Origin: JADKAV01 sp963818505
GTDB lineage: Bacteria > Actinomycetota > Actinomycetes > S36-B12 > UBA10799
DNA: 64,000 bases
Direction: 5' to 3'
NCBI GenBank assembly: GCA_963818505.1
Contig: CAWFSJ010000001.1
Span: forward strand, 1-64,000
Numbering within the stretch: the stretch's first letter is position 1; each line of letters opens with the position of its first letter. The notes beneath the pieces were generated by a model. That model saw nothing but the letters and a program-made list of their open reading frames with translations, had not been told where the DNA came from and did not search any database. This document shows, piece by piece, positions 13,062 through 23,317 of the stretch. The translations under genes and the position numbers were made by a program.

Positions 13062-14719
13062 TCGTCGAACTGCGGATCCAGGATCTCGGGGTGATCGCAT
13101 CGGCCACGGTGTCGCCTGGCTCGGGCTTCACAGCCCTGACCGGCGAGACGGGGGCGGGCAAGACGATGGTCCTGACGGCGCTGGAGATGCTGCTCGGCGG
13201 TCGCGTTGACTCGGCGATCGCCGAGTCAGCGGCCATTGAAGGGGTGTGGGACGTCGGAGCGGATCACAGGGTCGTGCACACAGTTCTCGAAGCCGGGGGG
13301 ACGGCCGACGACGGCGAGATCGTGCTCTCCCGATCGGCGAACAAGGGCCGGCTGCGGGCTTTTGCGGGAGGCCGTATGGTTCCCGCATCCCTGCTTTCGC
13401 AGATCGGTGAGGATTTGATCACCGTGCACGGCCAGTCCACCCAGCAACGCCTGCGCGGCCCAGCAGCTCAACGAGGGGCCCTCGACCGATTCGGGAATGC
13501 GCAGCACCAGGATCTACTGCAGAACCACCGGGCGGCGCATGGCGTGTGGAGTCGTGAGGCGCAGGCATTGGCATCGGCACGAAGCGGTGAACAAGCGGCC
13601 CAGCAGCGGATGGTCTTTCTGCGATCTGCGCTCGAGGAGATAGAGAAGATCGACCCGCAGCCTGGTGAATCAGCCGAACTTGCCACGGAACTTCTTCTGC
13701 TGACCAACCTGGCGCAGATCAGCAGCGCGACCGCCCAGGTTAGGCAGATGCTGCTCGGGGCAGACGACCCGGACACCGCGTGTGCCGTTGACCTTCTGCA
13801 CACGGCGGCGCGGGAATTGGCTGGCGTGGCGCAAGCCGACCCCGAGTTGGCGCGCATGCACGAAAGGCTGCTTGCCGGTGCTGAAGAGGTTGCCGACGTC
13901 GGTCGTGAGGTGTCGCTGTTCGCCGACGGTCTCAACGATGAACCGGGTCGGCTCGACTGGCTCAACGCACGCATCCACGACCTGCGTCTGCTCACGGCGC
14001 GCTACGGCCAGAGCGAATCCGAGGTGTTGGCGTGGGCGCAGGCTGCCGCGGCCGAGCTCACTGAGTTGGAACGTGGCAGCGACCTCGATGCTCTGCGGGA
14101 GCGCGAGCAGCGGGCTCGGGCCGCACTGGACGAAACCACCGCGCAACTCACGGCTTCGCGCACTCGCCTTGCCGGTGAGTTAGCCGCTCGCGCAACTGAT
14201 GAGTTGAAGCACCTGGCGATGCCCAACGCGGCGTTCACCATCGGTGTCGAGCCGGGCGAACTCGGACCCGAGGGTGCCGACGAGGTGCGCTTCGCGCTCG
14301 CAGCGCACCCAGGAGCGACCCCTGCCCCGATCGGGAAAGCCGCCTCGGGGGGCGAACTGAGCCGCATCATGTTGGCTCTGGAGGTCGTGTTGGCCGACAG
14401 CGACACGGCCGGGACCTTCGTTTTCGATGAGGTGGATGCCGGCGTCGGGGGAGCGGCCGCAACCGCCATCGGGCGACGACTGGCAGCACTTGCAGAGCAC
14501 GCCCAAGTCATCGTCGTCACCCACATGCCGCAGGTGGCCGCCTTCGCGGACACCCATCTGCGCGTGCTGAAACAGCAGGATCGCGGGGTGACGACCTCGG
14601 ATGTGCGCGAACTGGACGCAGACGAACGCGTGGTGGAGATCGCCCGGATGCTGGCCGGGCAGGAGGACTCCGAGCACGCCCGCGAACACGCGCGAGAACT
14701 CCTGGCGATGAGGGCTTAG
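13058..14719 (+). CDS. recN: DNA repair protein RecN
   Basis: This is an SMC-like ATPase for double-strand break repair, about 553 residues. Walker A is GETGAGKT near the N-terminus. The long middle is helical coiled-coil sequence, and the C-terminal half has the ABC signature region (ASGGELSRIMLALE) and Walker B (TFVFDEVDAGVGG). The GTG at 13058 is preferred because it overlaps the nadK stop and begins MIVELRIQDLGVI, the usual RecN start; an upstream GTG at 13037 would add seven residues. Two palindromic repeats follow directly. Confidence 0.95.
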   Translation: MIVELRIQDLGVIASATVSPGSGFTALTGETGAGKTMVLTALEMLLGGRVDSAIAESAAIEGVWDVGADHRVVHTVLEAGGTADDGEIVLSRSANKGRLRAFAGGRMVPASLLSQIGEDLITVHGQSTQQRLRGPAAQRGALDRFGNAQHQDLLQNHRAAHGVWSREAQALASARSGEQAAQQRMVFLRSALEEIEKIDPQPGESAELATELLLLTNLAQISSATAQVRQMLLGADDPDTACAVDLLHTAARELAGVAQADPELARMHERLLAGAEEVADVGREVSLFADGLNDEPGRLDWLNARIHDLRLLTARYGQSESEVLAWAQAAAAELTELERGSDLDALREREQRARAALDETTAQLTASRTRLAGELAARATDELKHLAMPNAAFTIGVEPGELGPEGADEVRFALAAHPGATPAPIGKAASGGELSRIMLALEVVLADSDTAGTFVFDEVDAGVGGAAATAIGRRLAALAEHAQVIVVTHMPQVAAFADTHLRVLKQQDRGVTTSDVRELDADERVVEIARMLAGQEDSEHAREHARELLAMRA

Positions 14720-14760
14720 GGGCCTGAGGCGGGCTGGCTCGGGCTCGGCCAGGGGTCCTG

Positions 14761-14828
14761 GTTAGAGGTTGTGGTCCTGGTTAGCGAATCCACGCGTGTT
14801 TTTGCTAACGAACCGCACAACCTCTAAC
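14761..14828. repeat. Dispersed palindromic repeat, family A copy 1
   Basis: Outer arms are GTTAGAGGTTGTG and CACAACCTCTAAC (13 bp, perfect). Inner arms are GTTAGC and GCTAAC, around a loop containing AATCCACGCGT. Six bases between inner and outer arms do not pair in this copy. Confidence 0.9.
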
Positions 14829-14899
14829 GCGGGCCGGTTTGGGGCGACGGGTAGGTCGGGGCCTGAGGCGGGCTGGCTCGGGCTCGGCCAGGGGTCCTG

Positions 14900-14968
14900 G
14901 TTAGAGGTTGTGGTCCTGGTTAGCGAATCCACGCGTGTGTTTTGCTAACGAACCGCACAACCTCTAAC
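14900..14968. repeat. Dispersed palindromic repeat, family A copy 2
   Basis: It is the same as copy 1 except for one added T in the loop, the result of the local tandem duplication. Confidence 0.9.
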
Positions 14969-15104
14969 GCGGGCCGGTTTGGGGCGACGGGTAGGTCGGG
15001 GCCTGAGGCGGGGTGGGCCGGGCTCGGCCTACCACGAGGATCCGCAAGACCCAACATCGAGTGTCGTGCGGCAGATCCGGTCGGAGCCGGTAGTCTGGTG
15101 CCCC

Positions 15105-16737
<1,633 letters not shown>

Positions 16738-16745
<8 letters not shown>

Positions 16746-17409
16746 GATCTGGCACGGACCGGTCGCCGACACCTATGAGGCCCACGAGGTCGTAGGGGTT
16801 ACCCAACAGTTCCATGGCGCTGTTTGGGACGTGCGTTCCGATGATGTCGTTGTGGGAAGCCAGACCGTCACCAGAGACTTGGTGGTCCATCCGGGTGCGG
16901 TGGGTGTCATCGCGCTCGACGAGCAGGAACGGCTGTTGCTCATTCGCCAGTACCGCCATCCGGTTGGTGCCTACCTCTTCGAGCCGCCGGCAGGTTTGTT
17001 GGACACCGCTGTGGAATCCGCGTGGCAGTGCGCGGTGCGCGAACTTGCCGAGGAGGCGGGACTGCGAGCCGCCGAGTGGCATGTACTGATCGACTTTCTC
17101 AATTCGCCGGGGGGCACGAGCGAGACCTTCCGGTGTTTCATCGCGCGTGGTTTGAACAGCATTCCCGGCGGCCGGCACCACACCGGCGAGGCTGAAGAGG
17201 CCCATCTGCCGCAGGCGTGGGTCTCCATCGACGAGGCCGTAGGGCTGGTTCTGGCGGGCAGGATTCAGAACCCGACCGCCACCAACGGGATCCTCGCAGT
17301 GGCGGCGGCCAGAGCCCGCGGGTGGGCCGATCTTCGGCCTGCTGAGGCACCCTGGCCTGTGAGAGACTGGGTCGAATCTTTGGGGAACGTGCGCACGCCG
17401 CCGGCGTAG
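16738..17409 (+). CDS. NUDIX hydrolase, ADP-ribose pyrophosphatase type
   Basis: This is a 223-residue protein. The Nudix box is clear: G LLDTAV E SAWQCAV REL A EEAGL, with the metal-binding Glu residues in REL-EEAG. The surrounding sequence (LIRQYRHPVGAYLFEPPAG) is typical of ADP-ribose/sugar-nucleotide pyrophosphatases. It probably hydrolyses ADP-ribose or a related nucleoside diphosphate compound. It overlaps pyrG by 8 bp, the arrangement seen in other actinomycetes. Confidence 0.9.
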
Positions 17410-17440
17410 GCGCGACGTTGCCGGAAAGACCGGGCTGTGT

Positions 17441-18556
17441 ATGCGTATCGGTGTTCCGACTGAGGTCAAGCAGCAGGAGTACCGCGTTGCGATGACTCCC
17501 GCGGGGGTGCAGGAACTGGTTCGGCACGGCCATACCGTGCTTGTGCAGTCCGGCGCCGGGGACGGCTCGTCGCTTCCCGATGATGAGTTCCTCAAGGCCG
17601 GTGCGACCATCCTGGACTCCGCCGATGAGGTGTGGGGACAGGCCGAGCTCATCGTCAAGGTCAAGGAACCCCTTCCCAGCGAGTACCGGTTGTTGCGCGA
17701 GGACTTGTTGCTCTTCACGTACCTGCACCTGGCGGCCTCGCGTGAGTGCACTGAGGCCCTGGTCAACAGCCGCACCACGTCCATCGCCTATGAGACCGTC
17801 GAACTACCCGACCGCACCTTGCCCCTTCTGGCGCCGATGTCCGAGGTCGCCGGGCGGCTGGCTCCCCAGGTGGGCGCACAGACGTTGCTGAAGGCGCATG
17901 GCGGGCGCGGCGTCTTGCTCGGCGGCACCCCCGGGGTCCACGCGGGCAAGGTCGTGGTCATCGGTGCGGGAGTGGCCGGTAAGAACGCCGCGGCCATCGC
18001 GTTGGGCATGCAGGCGGAGGTGCTGCTGCTGGACACCGACATTGCGAAGTTGCGCGAAGCCGACGTGGTCTACCAGGGGCACATGCAGACGGTTGCCTCC
18101 AACAACTACGAGATCGAACGGTGTGTGCGCGACGCCGACCTCGTCATCGGTGCGGTGCTTGTGCACGGCGCCAAGGCCCCGCGGCTGGTCAGCAACGAAC
18201 TCGTCTCGAAGATGAAGCCGGGCTCGGTGCTCGTGGACATCTCCATCGACCAGGGTGGCTGCTTCGAGGACTCCCGGCCCACCACCCACGCCGACCCGAC
18301 CTATCCGGTGCACAACTCGCTGTTCTACTGCGTGGCGAACATGCCCGGGGCGGTGCCGCACACGTCCACTTGGGCTCTCACGAACGTGACCTTGCCGTAC
18401 CTTCTTGAACTGGCCGACCACGGCTGGAAGCACGCGTGCAGGCGCGACCATGCGCTCGCCCTCGGGTTGAACACCCACGCCGGGAACATCACCTACAAGG
18501 CTGTGGGCGACGCTTTCGAGATGCCCAGCGTGTCGCTGGACTCCGTGCTGGCCTGA
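17441..18556 (+). CDS. ald: Alanine dehydrogenase
   Basis: This 371-residue, NAD-dependent enzyme interconverts L-alanine and pyruvate plus ammonia. It starts MRIGVPTEVKQQEYRVAMTP, the classic N-terminal signature. The catalytic Lys/His region is KVKEPLPSEY and FTYLHLAA. The Rossmann motif is VVVIGAGVAGKNAAAIALGM at ~169-188. Family signature DISIDQGGC is present. Length is normal. ATG at 17441, 31 bp after the NUDIX stop. XerD follows after three bases. Confidence 0.96.
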   Translation: MRIGVPTEVKQQEYRVAMTPAGVQELVRHGHTVLVQSGAGDGSSLPDDEFLKAGATILDSADEVWGQAELIVKVKEPLPSEYRLLREDLLLFTYLHLAASRECTEALVNSRTTSIAYETVELPDRTLPLLAPMSEVAGRLAPQVGAQTLLKAHGGRGVLLGGTPGVHAGKVVVIGAGVAGKNAAAIALGMQAEVLLLDTDIAKLREADVVYQGHMQTVASNNYEIERCVRDADLVIGAVLVHGAKAPRLVSNELVSKMKPGSVLVDISIDQGGCFEDSRPTTHADPTYPVHNSLFYCVANMPGAVPHTSTWALTNVTLPYLLELADHGWKHACRRDHALALGLNTHAGNITYKAVGDAFEMPSVSLDSVLA

Positions 18557-18559
18557 GCC

Positions 18560-19492
18560 ATGGCTGTGCCGGTGCCAGCAGGGGTTGACTCCTACCTGCA
18601 ACATGTCGCCGTCGAGAAGGGCCTGAGCCTGAACACGGTGTCGGCCTATCGGCGCGACCTCGACAGGTTCGCCGTTTGGTTGAAGGAGAACCAGATCGAC
18701 GACCTCGCGGCGGTGACTCCGGCGCAATTGGGGGACTTCATCACCCACGCCTCACGCGACCAGCACCTGAGCGCATCATCGGTGCGACGCACGGTGAGCA
18801 GTGTGACCGGTCTGTTCAGATACCTGGGCGGCGAGGGCTTGCTCGTGGTTGATCCCACCGACGACGTGGCCGCCCCGAGTGTGCCCATGCGCCTGCCGAA
18901 GGCGTTGTCGGTCGAGGACACTTTGGCTCTGGTGGAGGCTTGTGACCCGTCCACCGTTCCTGGGTTGCGCGACCGTGCGCTCATCGAGTTCCTGTACAGC
19001 TGTGGGGCGCGCATTAGCGAGGCCGTGACGATGACCGAGGATGCGCTGGATTTCGAGGACAGGTCAGTTCTGCTGCGCGGCAAGGGGGGCAAGCAGCGCC
19101 GCATCCCCCTTGGCTCGTACGCGATCGCCGCGCTTGAGGCTTACCTCGTGAGGTCGCGCCCAGCCCTGGCGGGGGCGCGCAGGTCCGGCAGCCCCGCTCG
19201 CGAGGTCTTCCTCAACGCCCGCGGTGGGGCTCTGTCCCGCCAGAGCGCGTGGGCGATCATCGCCGGTGCGGCCCAGCGTGCGGGCGTTCCCGATGTCTCA
19301 CCGCACACGCTGCGCCATTCCTTTGCAACCCATCTGCTCGAGGGCGGTGCGGATGTGCGCGTGGTGCAGGAGTTGCTTGGCCATGCCTCAGTGACGACGA
19401 CCCAGATCTACACGATGGTCACGATCGACCGGTTGCGCGAGGTCTACGCGGAATCGCACCCTCGGGCGCTACGGAAGGTCGGCCCTCGTTAG
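18560..19492 (+). CDS. xerD: Tyrosine recombinase XerD
   Basis: This is a 310-residue site-specific recombinase that resolves chromosome dimers at dif. It has an N-terminal SAM-like core-binding domain (YLQHVAVEKGLSLNTVSAYRRDL) and a catalytic domain. Catalytic residues seen: Arg in SCGARISEA, HTLRHSFATHLLEGG (H-x-x-R), GHASVTTTQIYT with the nucleophile Tyr. Length matches XerD. It starts three bases after ald. The stop codon lies inside a palindromic repeat. In many actinomycetes a parA-like gene follows; here scpA comes next. Confidence 0.93.
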   Translation: MAVPVPAGVDSYLQHVAVEKGLSLNTVSAYRRDLDRFAVWLKENQIDDLAAVTPAQLGDFITHASRDQHLSASSVRRTVSSVTGLFRYLGGEGLLVVDPTDDVAAPSVPMRLPKALSVEDTLALVEACDPSTVPGLRDRALIEFLYSCGARISEAVTMTEDALDFEDRSVLLRGKGGKQRRIPLGSYAIAALEAYLVRSRPALAGARRSGSPAREVFLNARGGALSRQSAWAIIAGAAQRAGVPDVSPHTLRHSFATHLLEGGADVRVVQELLGHASVTTTQIYTMVTIDRLREVYAESHPRALRKVGPR

Positions 19493-19555
19493 AGGTTGTG
19501 TTCCTGGTTAGCGCATCCACGCGTTGTTCTGCTAACGAAGGGCACAACCTCTAAC
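19488..19555. repeat. Dispersed palindromic repeat, family A copy 3
   Basis: Same arms as the other family A copies (GTTAGAGGTTGTG/CACAACCTCTAAC, then GTTAGC/GCTAAC) and the ATCCACGCGTTGTT loop. It starts two bases before the xerD stop codon, so the repeat supplies that stop. Confidence 0.9.
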
Positions 19556-19615
19556 CGCGGGATCAAGGGCGTGTGGCTACCGGGCCCGAACCGCCCATCG
19601 GGATACCGTTGCCTG

Positions 19616-20395
19616 GTGACTGCGATGGTGCACGAGGAGGAACCGATCGGGTTCGCCGTGCACCTCGAAGAGTTCTCCGGACCCTTCGACGCCCTGCTGG
19701 CGCTGATCTCCAAGCACAAGCTCGAGGTCACCGAACTGGCGCTGAGCCAGGTGACCGACGAGTTCTTGCAGTACATCCGCCAACAAGGGCAGACCTGGGA
19801 CCTCGACGAGGCCAGCAGCTTCCTGGTCGTGGCGGCCACCCTCTTGGACCTCAAGGTGGTCAAGCTCCTGCCCGGCGCGCAGATCGAGGACGAAGAGGAC
19901 CTAGCCCTGCTGGAAGCTCGCGATTTGCTGTTCGCGCGGCTGATGCAGTACCGGGCGTACAAGGACGTGTCGGCTGTCTTCGAGCAGATGATCGCCGATG
20001 CCCCCACGATGCTTCCCCGTACCGTGGGTCTCGATCCCGACTTGACCGGTCTGCTGCCCGACGTGATTCTCGGGCTGGGCCCTGATGCGTTCGCCGCGAT
20101 GGCTGCGCTGGCCCTGACGCCCAAGCCCGTGCCCGAGGTCTCCACCGACCACGTGCACGCGCCGCACGTCAGCGTGGCCGAGCAGAAAGAGATCCTGGCC
20201 GAGGTCCTGGCCAACGCTGGGCGCGCGACATTCCGCGACCTCATTGCAGACGCGGACAACAGGATGATCGTCGTGGGCCGGTTCCTGGCCCTGCTCGAAC
20301 TGTTCCGCGACGGGACCGTGCGCTTCGAGCAGGAGAAGGCGCTGGCCGAGTTGACCATCGTTTGGGAGGACGACAGTGACCCATCGGGTGATTGA
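19616..20395 (+). CDS. scpA: Segregation and condensation protein A
   Basis: This 259-residue kleisin bridges the SMC heads in the bacterial condensin. The N-terminal kleisin helix region (FAVHLEEFSGPFDALLALISKHKLEVTELALSQ, split here) is diagnostic. The C-terminal winged-helix region ends LAELTIVWED. The start is uncertain: the frame is open upstream through the palindrome, and GTG 19616 or ATG 19625 are the best starts before conserved sequence. The stop overlaps scpB by 20 bp. Confidence 0.93.
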   Translation: MTAMVHEEEPIGFAVHLEEFSGPFDALLALISKHKLEVTELALSQVTDEFLQYIRQQGQTWDLDEASSFLVVAATLLDLKVVKLLPGAQIEDEEDLALLEARDLLFARLMQYRAYKDVSAVFEQMIADAPTMLPRTVGLDPDLTGLLPDVILGLGPDAFAAMAALALTPKPVPEVSTDHVHAPHVSVAEQKEILAEVLANAGRATFRDLIADADNRMIVVGRFLALLELFRDGTVRFEQEKALAELTIVWEDDSDPSGD

Positions 20396-21008
20396 CCTGA
20401 CGGACAGGCTGCAAGTTGCGGCCGAAGTCGTCGAAGAAGCTCCTGCCGAACTCGGAGCGCCGAGTTTGTCGGCGGCTGTCGAGGCCTTGCTGCTCATCGC
20501 CGATGAGCCGATGTCCGCCGAGGACCTCGGGACTGTTTTGCACACGCCCACTGACGAGATCACCGAGACAGTGGAAGCACTGCTGAGCGACTACGCGACC
20601 AGCGGCCGCGGCTTCACGTTGCGACGCGAGTCATCGGGCTGGCGTTTCGTGACCGCTGCGGACTGCTCGGACTTGGTGAGCCGCTACGTCAAGGACGGGC
20701 AGTCGGCGAGGTTGTCACAGGCGGCGCTCGAGACGTTGGCCGTGGTGGCCTACCGGCAACCGGTGTCGCGGGGACGGGTGAGCGCAATCCGGGCCGTGAA
20801 CGTGGACGGTGTCATGAAGACCCTGGTCACCCGTGGGCTCATCACTGAGGTCGGCCACGACGAGGAGTCGGGGGCCATTCTCTACGCCACCACTGAGTAC
20901 TTCCTGCAGCGTCTCGGCATCGCGTCGTTGGACGAACTGCCGCCGGTCGCCGACTACCTGCCCGACCTCGCCGATCTCGACTCGCCGGAACTGACCGGGG
21001 ATCTCTGA
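20376..21008 (+). CDS. scpB: Segregation and condensation protein B
   Basis: This 210-residue partner of ScpA has two winged-helix domains that dimerise and regulate SMC. The family stretch is SAAVEALLLIADEPMSAEDLG, then RLSQAALETLAVVAYRQPVSR and AIRAVNVDGVMKTLVTRGLI. GTG start within scpA. It is followed four bases later by rluB; scpA-scpB-rluB form one translational unit. Confidence 0.95.
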   Translation: MTHRVIDLTDRLQVAAEVVEEAPAELGAPSLSAAVEALLLIADEPMSAEDLGTVLHTPTDEITETVEALLSDYATSGRGFTLRRESSGWRFVTAADCSDLVSRYVKDGQSARLSQAALETLAVVAYRQPVSRGRVSAIRAVNVDGVMKTLVTRGLITEVGHDEESGAILYATTEYFLQRLGIASLDELPPVADYLPDLADLDSPELTGDL

Positions 21009-21012
21009 GCCT

Positions 21013-21735
21013 GTGGAACCCCAGCGGTTGCAGAAGGTGCTCGCGGCCGCAGGGGTCGGCAGCCGGCGGGTGTGCGACGAACTGATCGCCCAAGGCCGGG
21101 TCACGGTGAACGGTGACGTCGCGATCCTCGGGGCACGAGTCGACCCACAGACGGCGGTCATCCACGTCGATGGCACCCGCATCCCGACCAGGGCAGAGCA
21201 CGTGGTGCTGGCACTGAACAAACCCCGTGGCGTCGCCTCTGCGATGAGTGATCCCAAAGGCCTTCCGTGTGTGGGTGACTATGTCTCAGATCGCGCCGAG
21301 AGGGTCTTCCACGTGGGCCGCCTCGACGTCGACACCGAGGGCTTGTTGCTACTGACCAATGACGGCGAGTTGGCCAACCGGATCGCCCATCCGTCCCACG
21401 GGGTGCCCAAGAAGTACGTGGCCACCGTCAGCGGGCGGGTTGACGCACGGGTGCGCACGCGCCTGCGCAAACCGGTGACGCTGGAGGACGGTCCCGTAAC
21501 CATTGACGCGTTCCGGATCGTCGATGTCAGCGATGAGCGCAGCGTGGTCGAGGTCACGTTGCACGAGGGCCGAAATCGCATCGTGCGCCGACTGTTCGAA
21601 GCCCTCGGCCATCCGGTAGCGCGGCTCGTTCGTGTCCAGGTCGGACCTGTGCGGCTGGGCCGGTTGCCGGTCGGCGGAACACGGGAGGTCACAGGCCCGG
21701 AACTGCAGCGTCTGTACACCGAAGTGGGCTTGTAG
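21013..21735 (+). CDS. rluB: 23S rRNA pseudouridine synthase RluB family
   Basis: This 240-residue protein starts with an S4 RNA-binding domain (QRLQKVLAAAGVGSRRVCDELI). The RsuA/RluB catalytic motif GRLDVDTEGLLLLTNDG includes the nucleophile Asp. The C-terminal signature EGRNRIVRRLFEALGHPV is intact. It isomerises a uridine in 23S rRNA, probably U2605-type. GTG start, four bases after scpB. Confidence 0.94.
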   Translation: MEPQRLQKVLAAAGVGSRRVCDELIAQGRVTVNGDVAILGARVDPQTAVIHVDGTRIPTRAEHVVLALNKPRGVASAMSDPKGLPCVGDYVSDRAERVFHVGRLDVDTEGLLLLTNDGELANRIAHPSHGVPKKYVATVSGRVDARVRTRLRKPVTLEDGPVTIDAFRIVDVSDERSVVEVTLHEGRNRIVRRLFEALGHPVARLVRVQVGPVRLGRLPVGGTREVTGPELQRLYTEVGL

Positions 21736-21744
21736 GCTTCGTCT

Positions 21745-22110
21745 GTGGCAGTTCGAGCAGTGCGCGGAGCGACGCAGGTTTCCGTCGATGAACGCGAACC
21801 GATCATGGAGGCGGTCGGGGAACTCATCGGCGAGATGTTGAAGGTCAATGCTGTAAGCCCCGATGACGTCATCAGCGTGATCCTGACCTCCACACCCGAT
21901 CTGGTTTCGTGCTACCCCGCGACGGCCGCCCGGTTGGCGGGTCTGGGGGATGTGCCGCTGCTGTCCGCCACGGAGGTGGCAGTGCCCAATGCGATGCCCC
22001 GCGTGGTCCGGGTGATGGCGCACGTCGATTCGGATCTGCCTAGGGCAGCAGTCCAGCACGTCTACCTGCGCGGGACCGAGAGCCTGCGTCAGGCCACTGC
22101 CAATGAGTGA
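21745..22110 (+). CDS. aroH: Chorismate mutase, AroH class
   Basis: This is a 121-residue monofunctional chorismate mutase that converts chorismate to prephenate. The N-terminal AVRAVRGATQV supplies the active-site Arg, and the family motif VAVPNAMPRVVRVMAHV is clear. The usual C-terminal Tyr/Arg region is HVYLRGTESLR. GTG start at 21745. It overlaps tyrA by 8 bp, so two successive steps toward tyrosine are coupled. Confidence 0.93.
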   Translation: MAVRAVRGATQVSVDEREPIMEAVGELIGEMLKVNAVSPDDVISVILTSTPDLVSCYPATAARLAGLGDVPLLSATEVAVPNAMPRVVRVMAHVDSDLPRAAVQHVYLRGTESLRQATANE

Positions 22111-23155
22111 TGTGCTGATCAAGGGCGCTGGCCTGCTGGGCACTTCGCTGGGCCTGGGGCTTTCGCAGACCGGCTTGAACGCGACCCTGGAGGATCTCAA
22201 CCCCGAGGCCGTTCGTACTGCTGTGGCGATGGGCGCCGGGATTGACGAGCCATGCGTGGAGCCCGAGATCGTCTTCGTCGCGGTGCCGCCGGACCAGATC
22301 GTCGGCGAGGTGGCCGCGGCGCTTGTGCGCTTTCCCGACGCAACTGTGACCGATGTGGGCAGTGTGAAGTCGGAACCCATTCAAGCTCTGCTGGCCGCCG
22401 GGGTCGACCTGTCCCGCTACGTCGGTGGACACCCCATGGCGGGTCGGGAGGTCTCGGGTGCGGCCGCCGGTCGCGGCGACCTGTTCGAGGACCGGCCGTG
22501 GATTCTGACTCCGATTCCGCAGACCGACCCTGAGCGCCTGGCCCGGGTGGGGGAGGTGGCCGAGAGCCTGCGCGCGGTCGTGCGGCTGATGGATCCGGAG
22601 GAGCACGACCGGGCCGTCGCGCTGTGCTCGCACGCGCCGCAGGTGGTGGCTTCACTGCTTGCCGCGCAGTTGCTCGGCGCCTCGGCCGCTGACGTCAGCG
22701 TGGCCGGTCCTGGGCTGCGCGACACCACTCGCATCGCCGCCAGCGACCCGCAGTTGTGGAGTCAGATCCTGCTGGCAAACGCCCAGCACGTTGAGGCCCA
22801 CATAACGCAGTTCGCCGCCGATGTGGATGCTTTCAGCAAAGCCTTGGCGGGCCGCGACCTGCAGGTTGTCCAGGAGTTGCTCGCACGCGGGGTCGAAGGG
22901 CGTTCAAGACTGCCGGGCAAGCACGGTGGCGAGGCGGCCGATGGGGTTACGGTTTCGGTCGTCATTGAAGACGCCCCCGGACAGCTCGCGGCCTTGTTCC
23001 AGAGGGCCGGTGAGGCCGAGGTGAACCTGGAGGACGTACGCATCGAGCACACCCTTGGCCGGCTTCGGGCGATCGCGCACCTGGTGGTCCGGCCCGAGAG
23101 TGAGATCCGGCTGCGCGATTCGTTGCTGGAAGGCGGCTGGTCGCTGCGCGGGTGA
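22103..23155 (+). CDS. tyrA: Prephenate dehydrogenase with C-terminal ACT-like domain
   Basis: This 350-residue, NAD(P)-dependent enzyme makes 4-hydroxyphenylpyruvate from prephenate. The dinucleotide-binding motif is IKGAGLLGTSLGLGL (6-20). VTDVGSVKSEP and GGHPMAGREVSG are family signatures with the catalytic His. Residues ~275-350 (VTVSVVIEDAPGQLAALFQRAG) form an ACT-type regulatory domain, so feedback control by an aromatic amino acid is likely. It overlaps aroH by 8 bp. Confidence 0.94.
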   Translation: MSDVLIKGAGLLGTSLGLGLSQTGLNATLEDLNPEAVRTAVAMGAGIDEPCVEPEIVFVAVPPDQIVGEVAAALVRFPDATVTDVGSVKSEPIQALLAAGVDLSRYVGGHPMAGREVSGAAAGRGDLFEDRPWILTPIPQTDPERLARVGEVAESLRAVVRLMDPEEHDRAVALCSHAPQVVASLLAAQLLGASAADVSVAGPGLRDTTRIAASDPQLWSQILLANAQHVEAHITQFAADVDAFSKALAGRDLQVVQELLARGVEGRSRLPGKHGGEAADGVTVSVVIEDAPGQLAALFQRAGEAEVNLEDVRIEHTLGRLRAIAHLVVRPESEIRLRDSLLEGGWSLRG

Positions 23156-23165
23156 GGCGGTTGTA

Positions 23166-23286
23166 CCGGTTGTGGCGTTGTTGCAACCCCTCCCTTTCCA
23201 ATGTTGTGAAGTTGGGGGTTGGGGTGATCGAATCCCGCAACATCACAACACTCGCGCGGTCGGCCTGGTAACAACGCAACAACCGG
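23166..23286. repeat. Nested inverted repeat, family B, in the tyrA-cmk gap
   Basis: Outer arms are 23166-23182 (CCGGTTGTGGCGTTGTT) and 23270-23286 (one mismatch). Inner arms are TGTTGTGA at 23202-23209 and TCACAACA at 23243-23250. The inner sequence TGTTGTGAAGTTG resembles the repeat at 51385. The structure fills the intergenic gap. Confidence 0.75.
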
Positions 23287-23317
23287 ACGATCGCCGGTGA
23301 ACGGTAGGCTCGCACTC

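Larger units (their letters stand above)
14721..15035 (+). repeat. 139/140-bp tandem duplication in the recN-pyrG gap
   Basis: The block starting GGCCTGAGGCGGG recurs at 14721, 14860 and 15000, giving two full units and a partial third. The units are nearly identical; the second has one extra T. Each full unit contains one copy of the ~68-bp palindrome. The gap holds no gene. Confidence 0.9.

Noticed and set aside
14979..15104. N-terminal extension of pyrG
   Set aside because: It is translated from the tandem-repeat region and is not like the CTP synthase N-terminus, so the GTG at 15105 was used.
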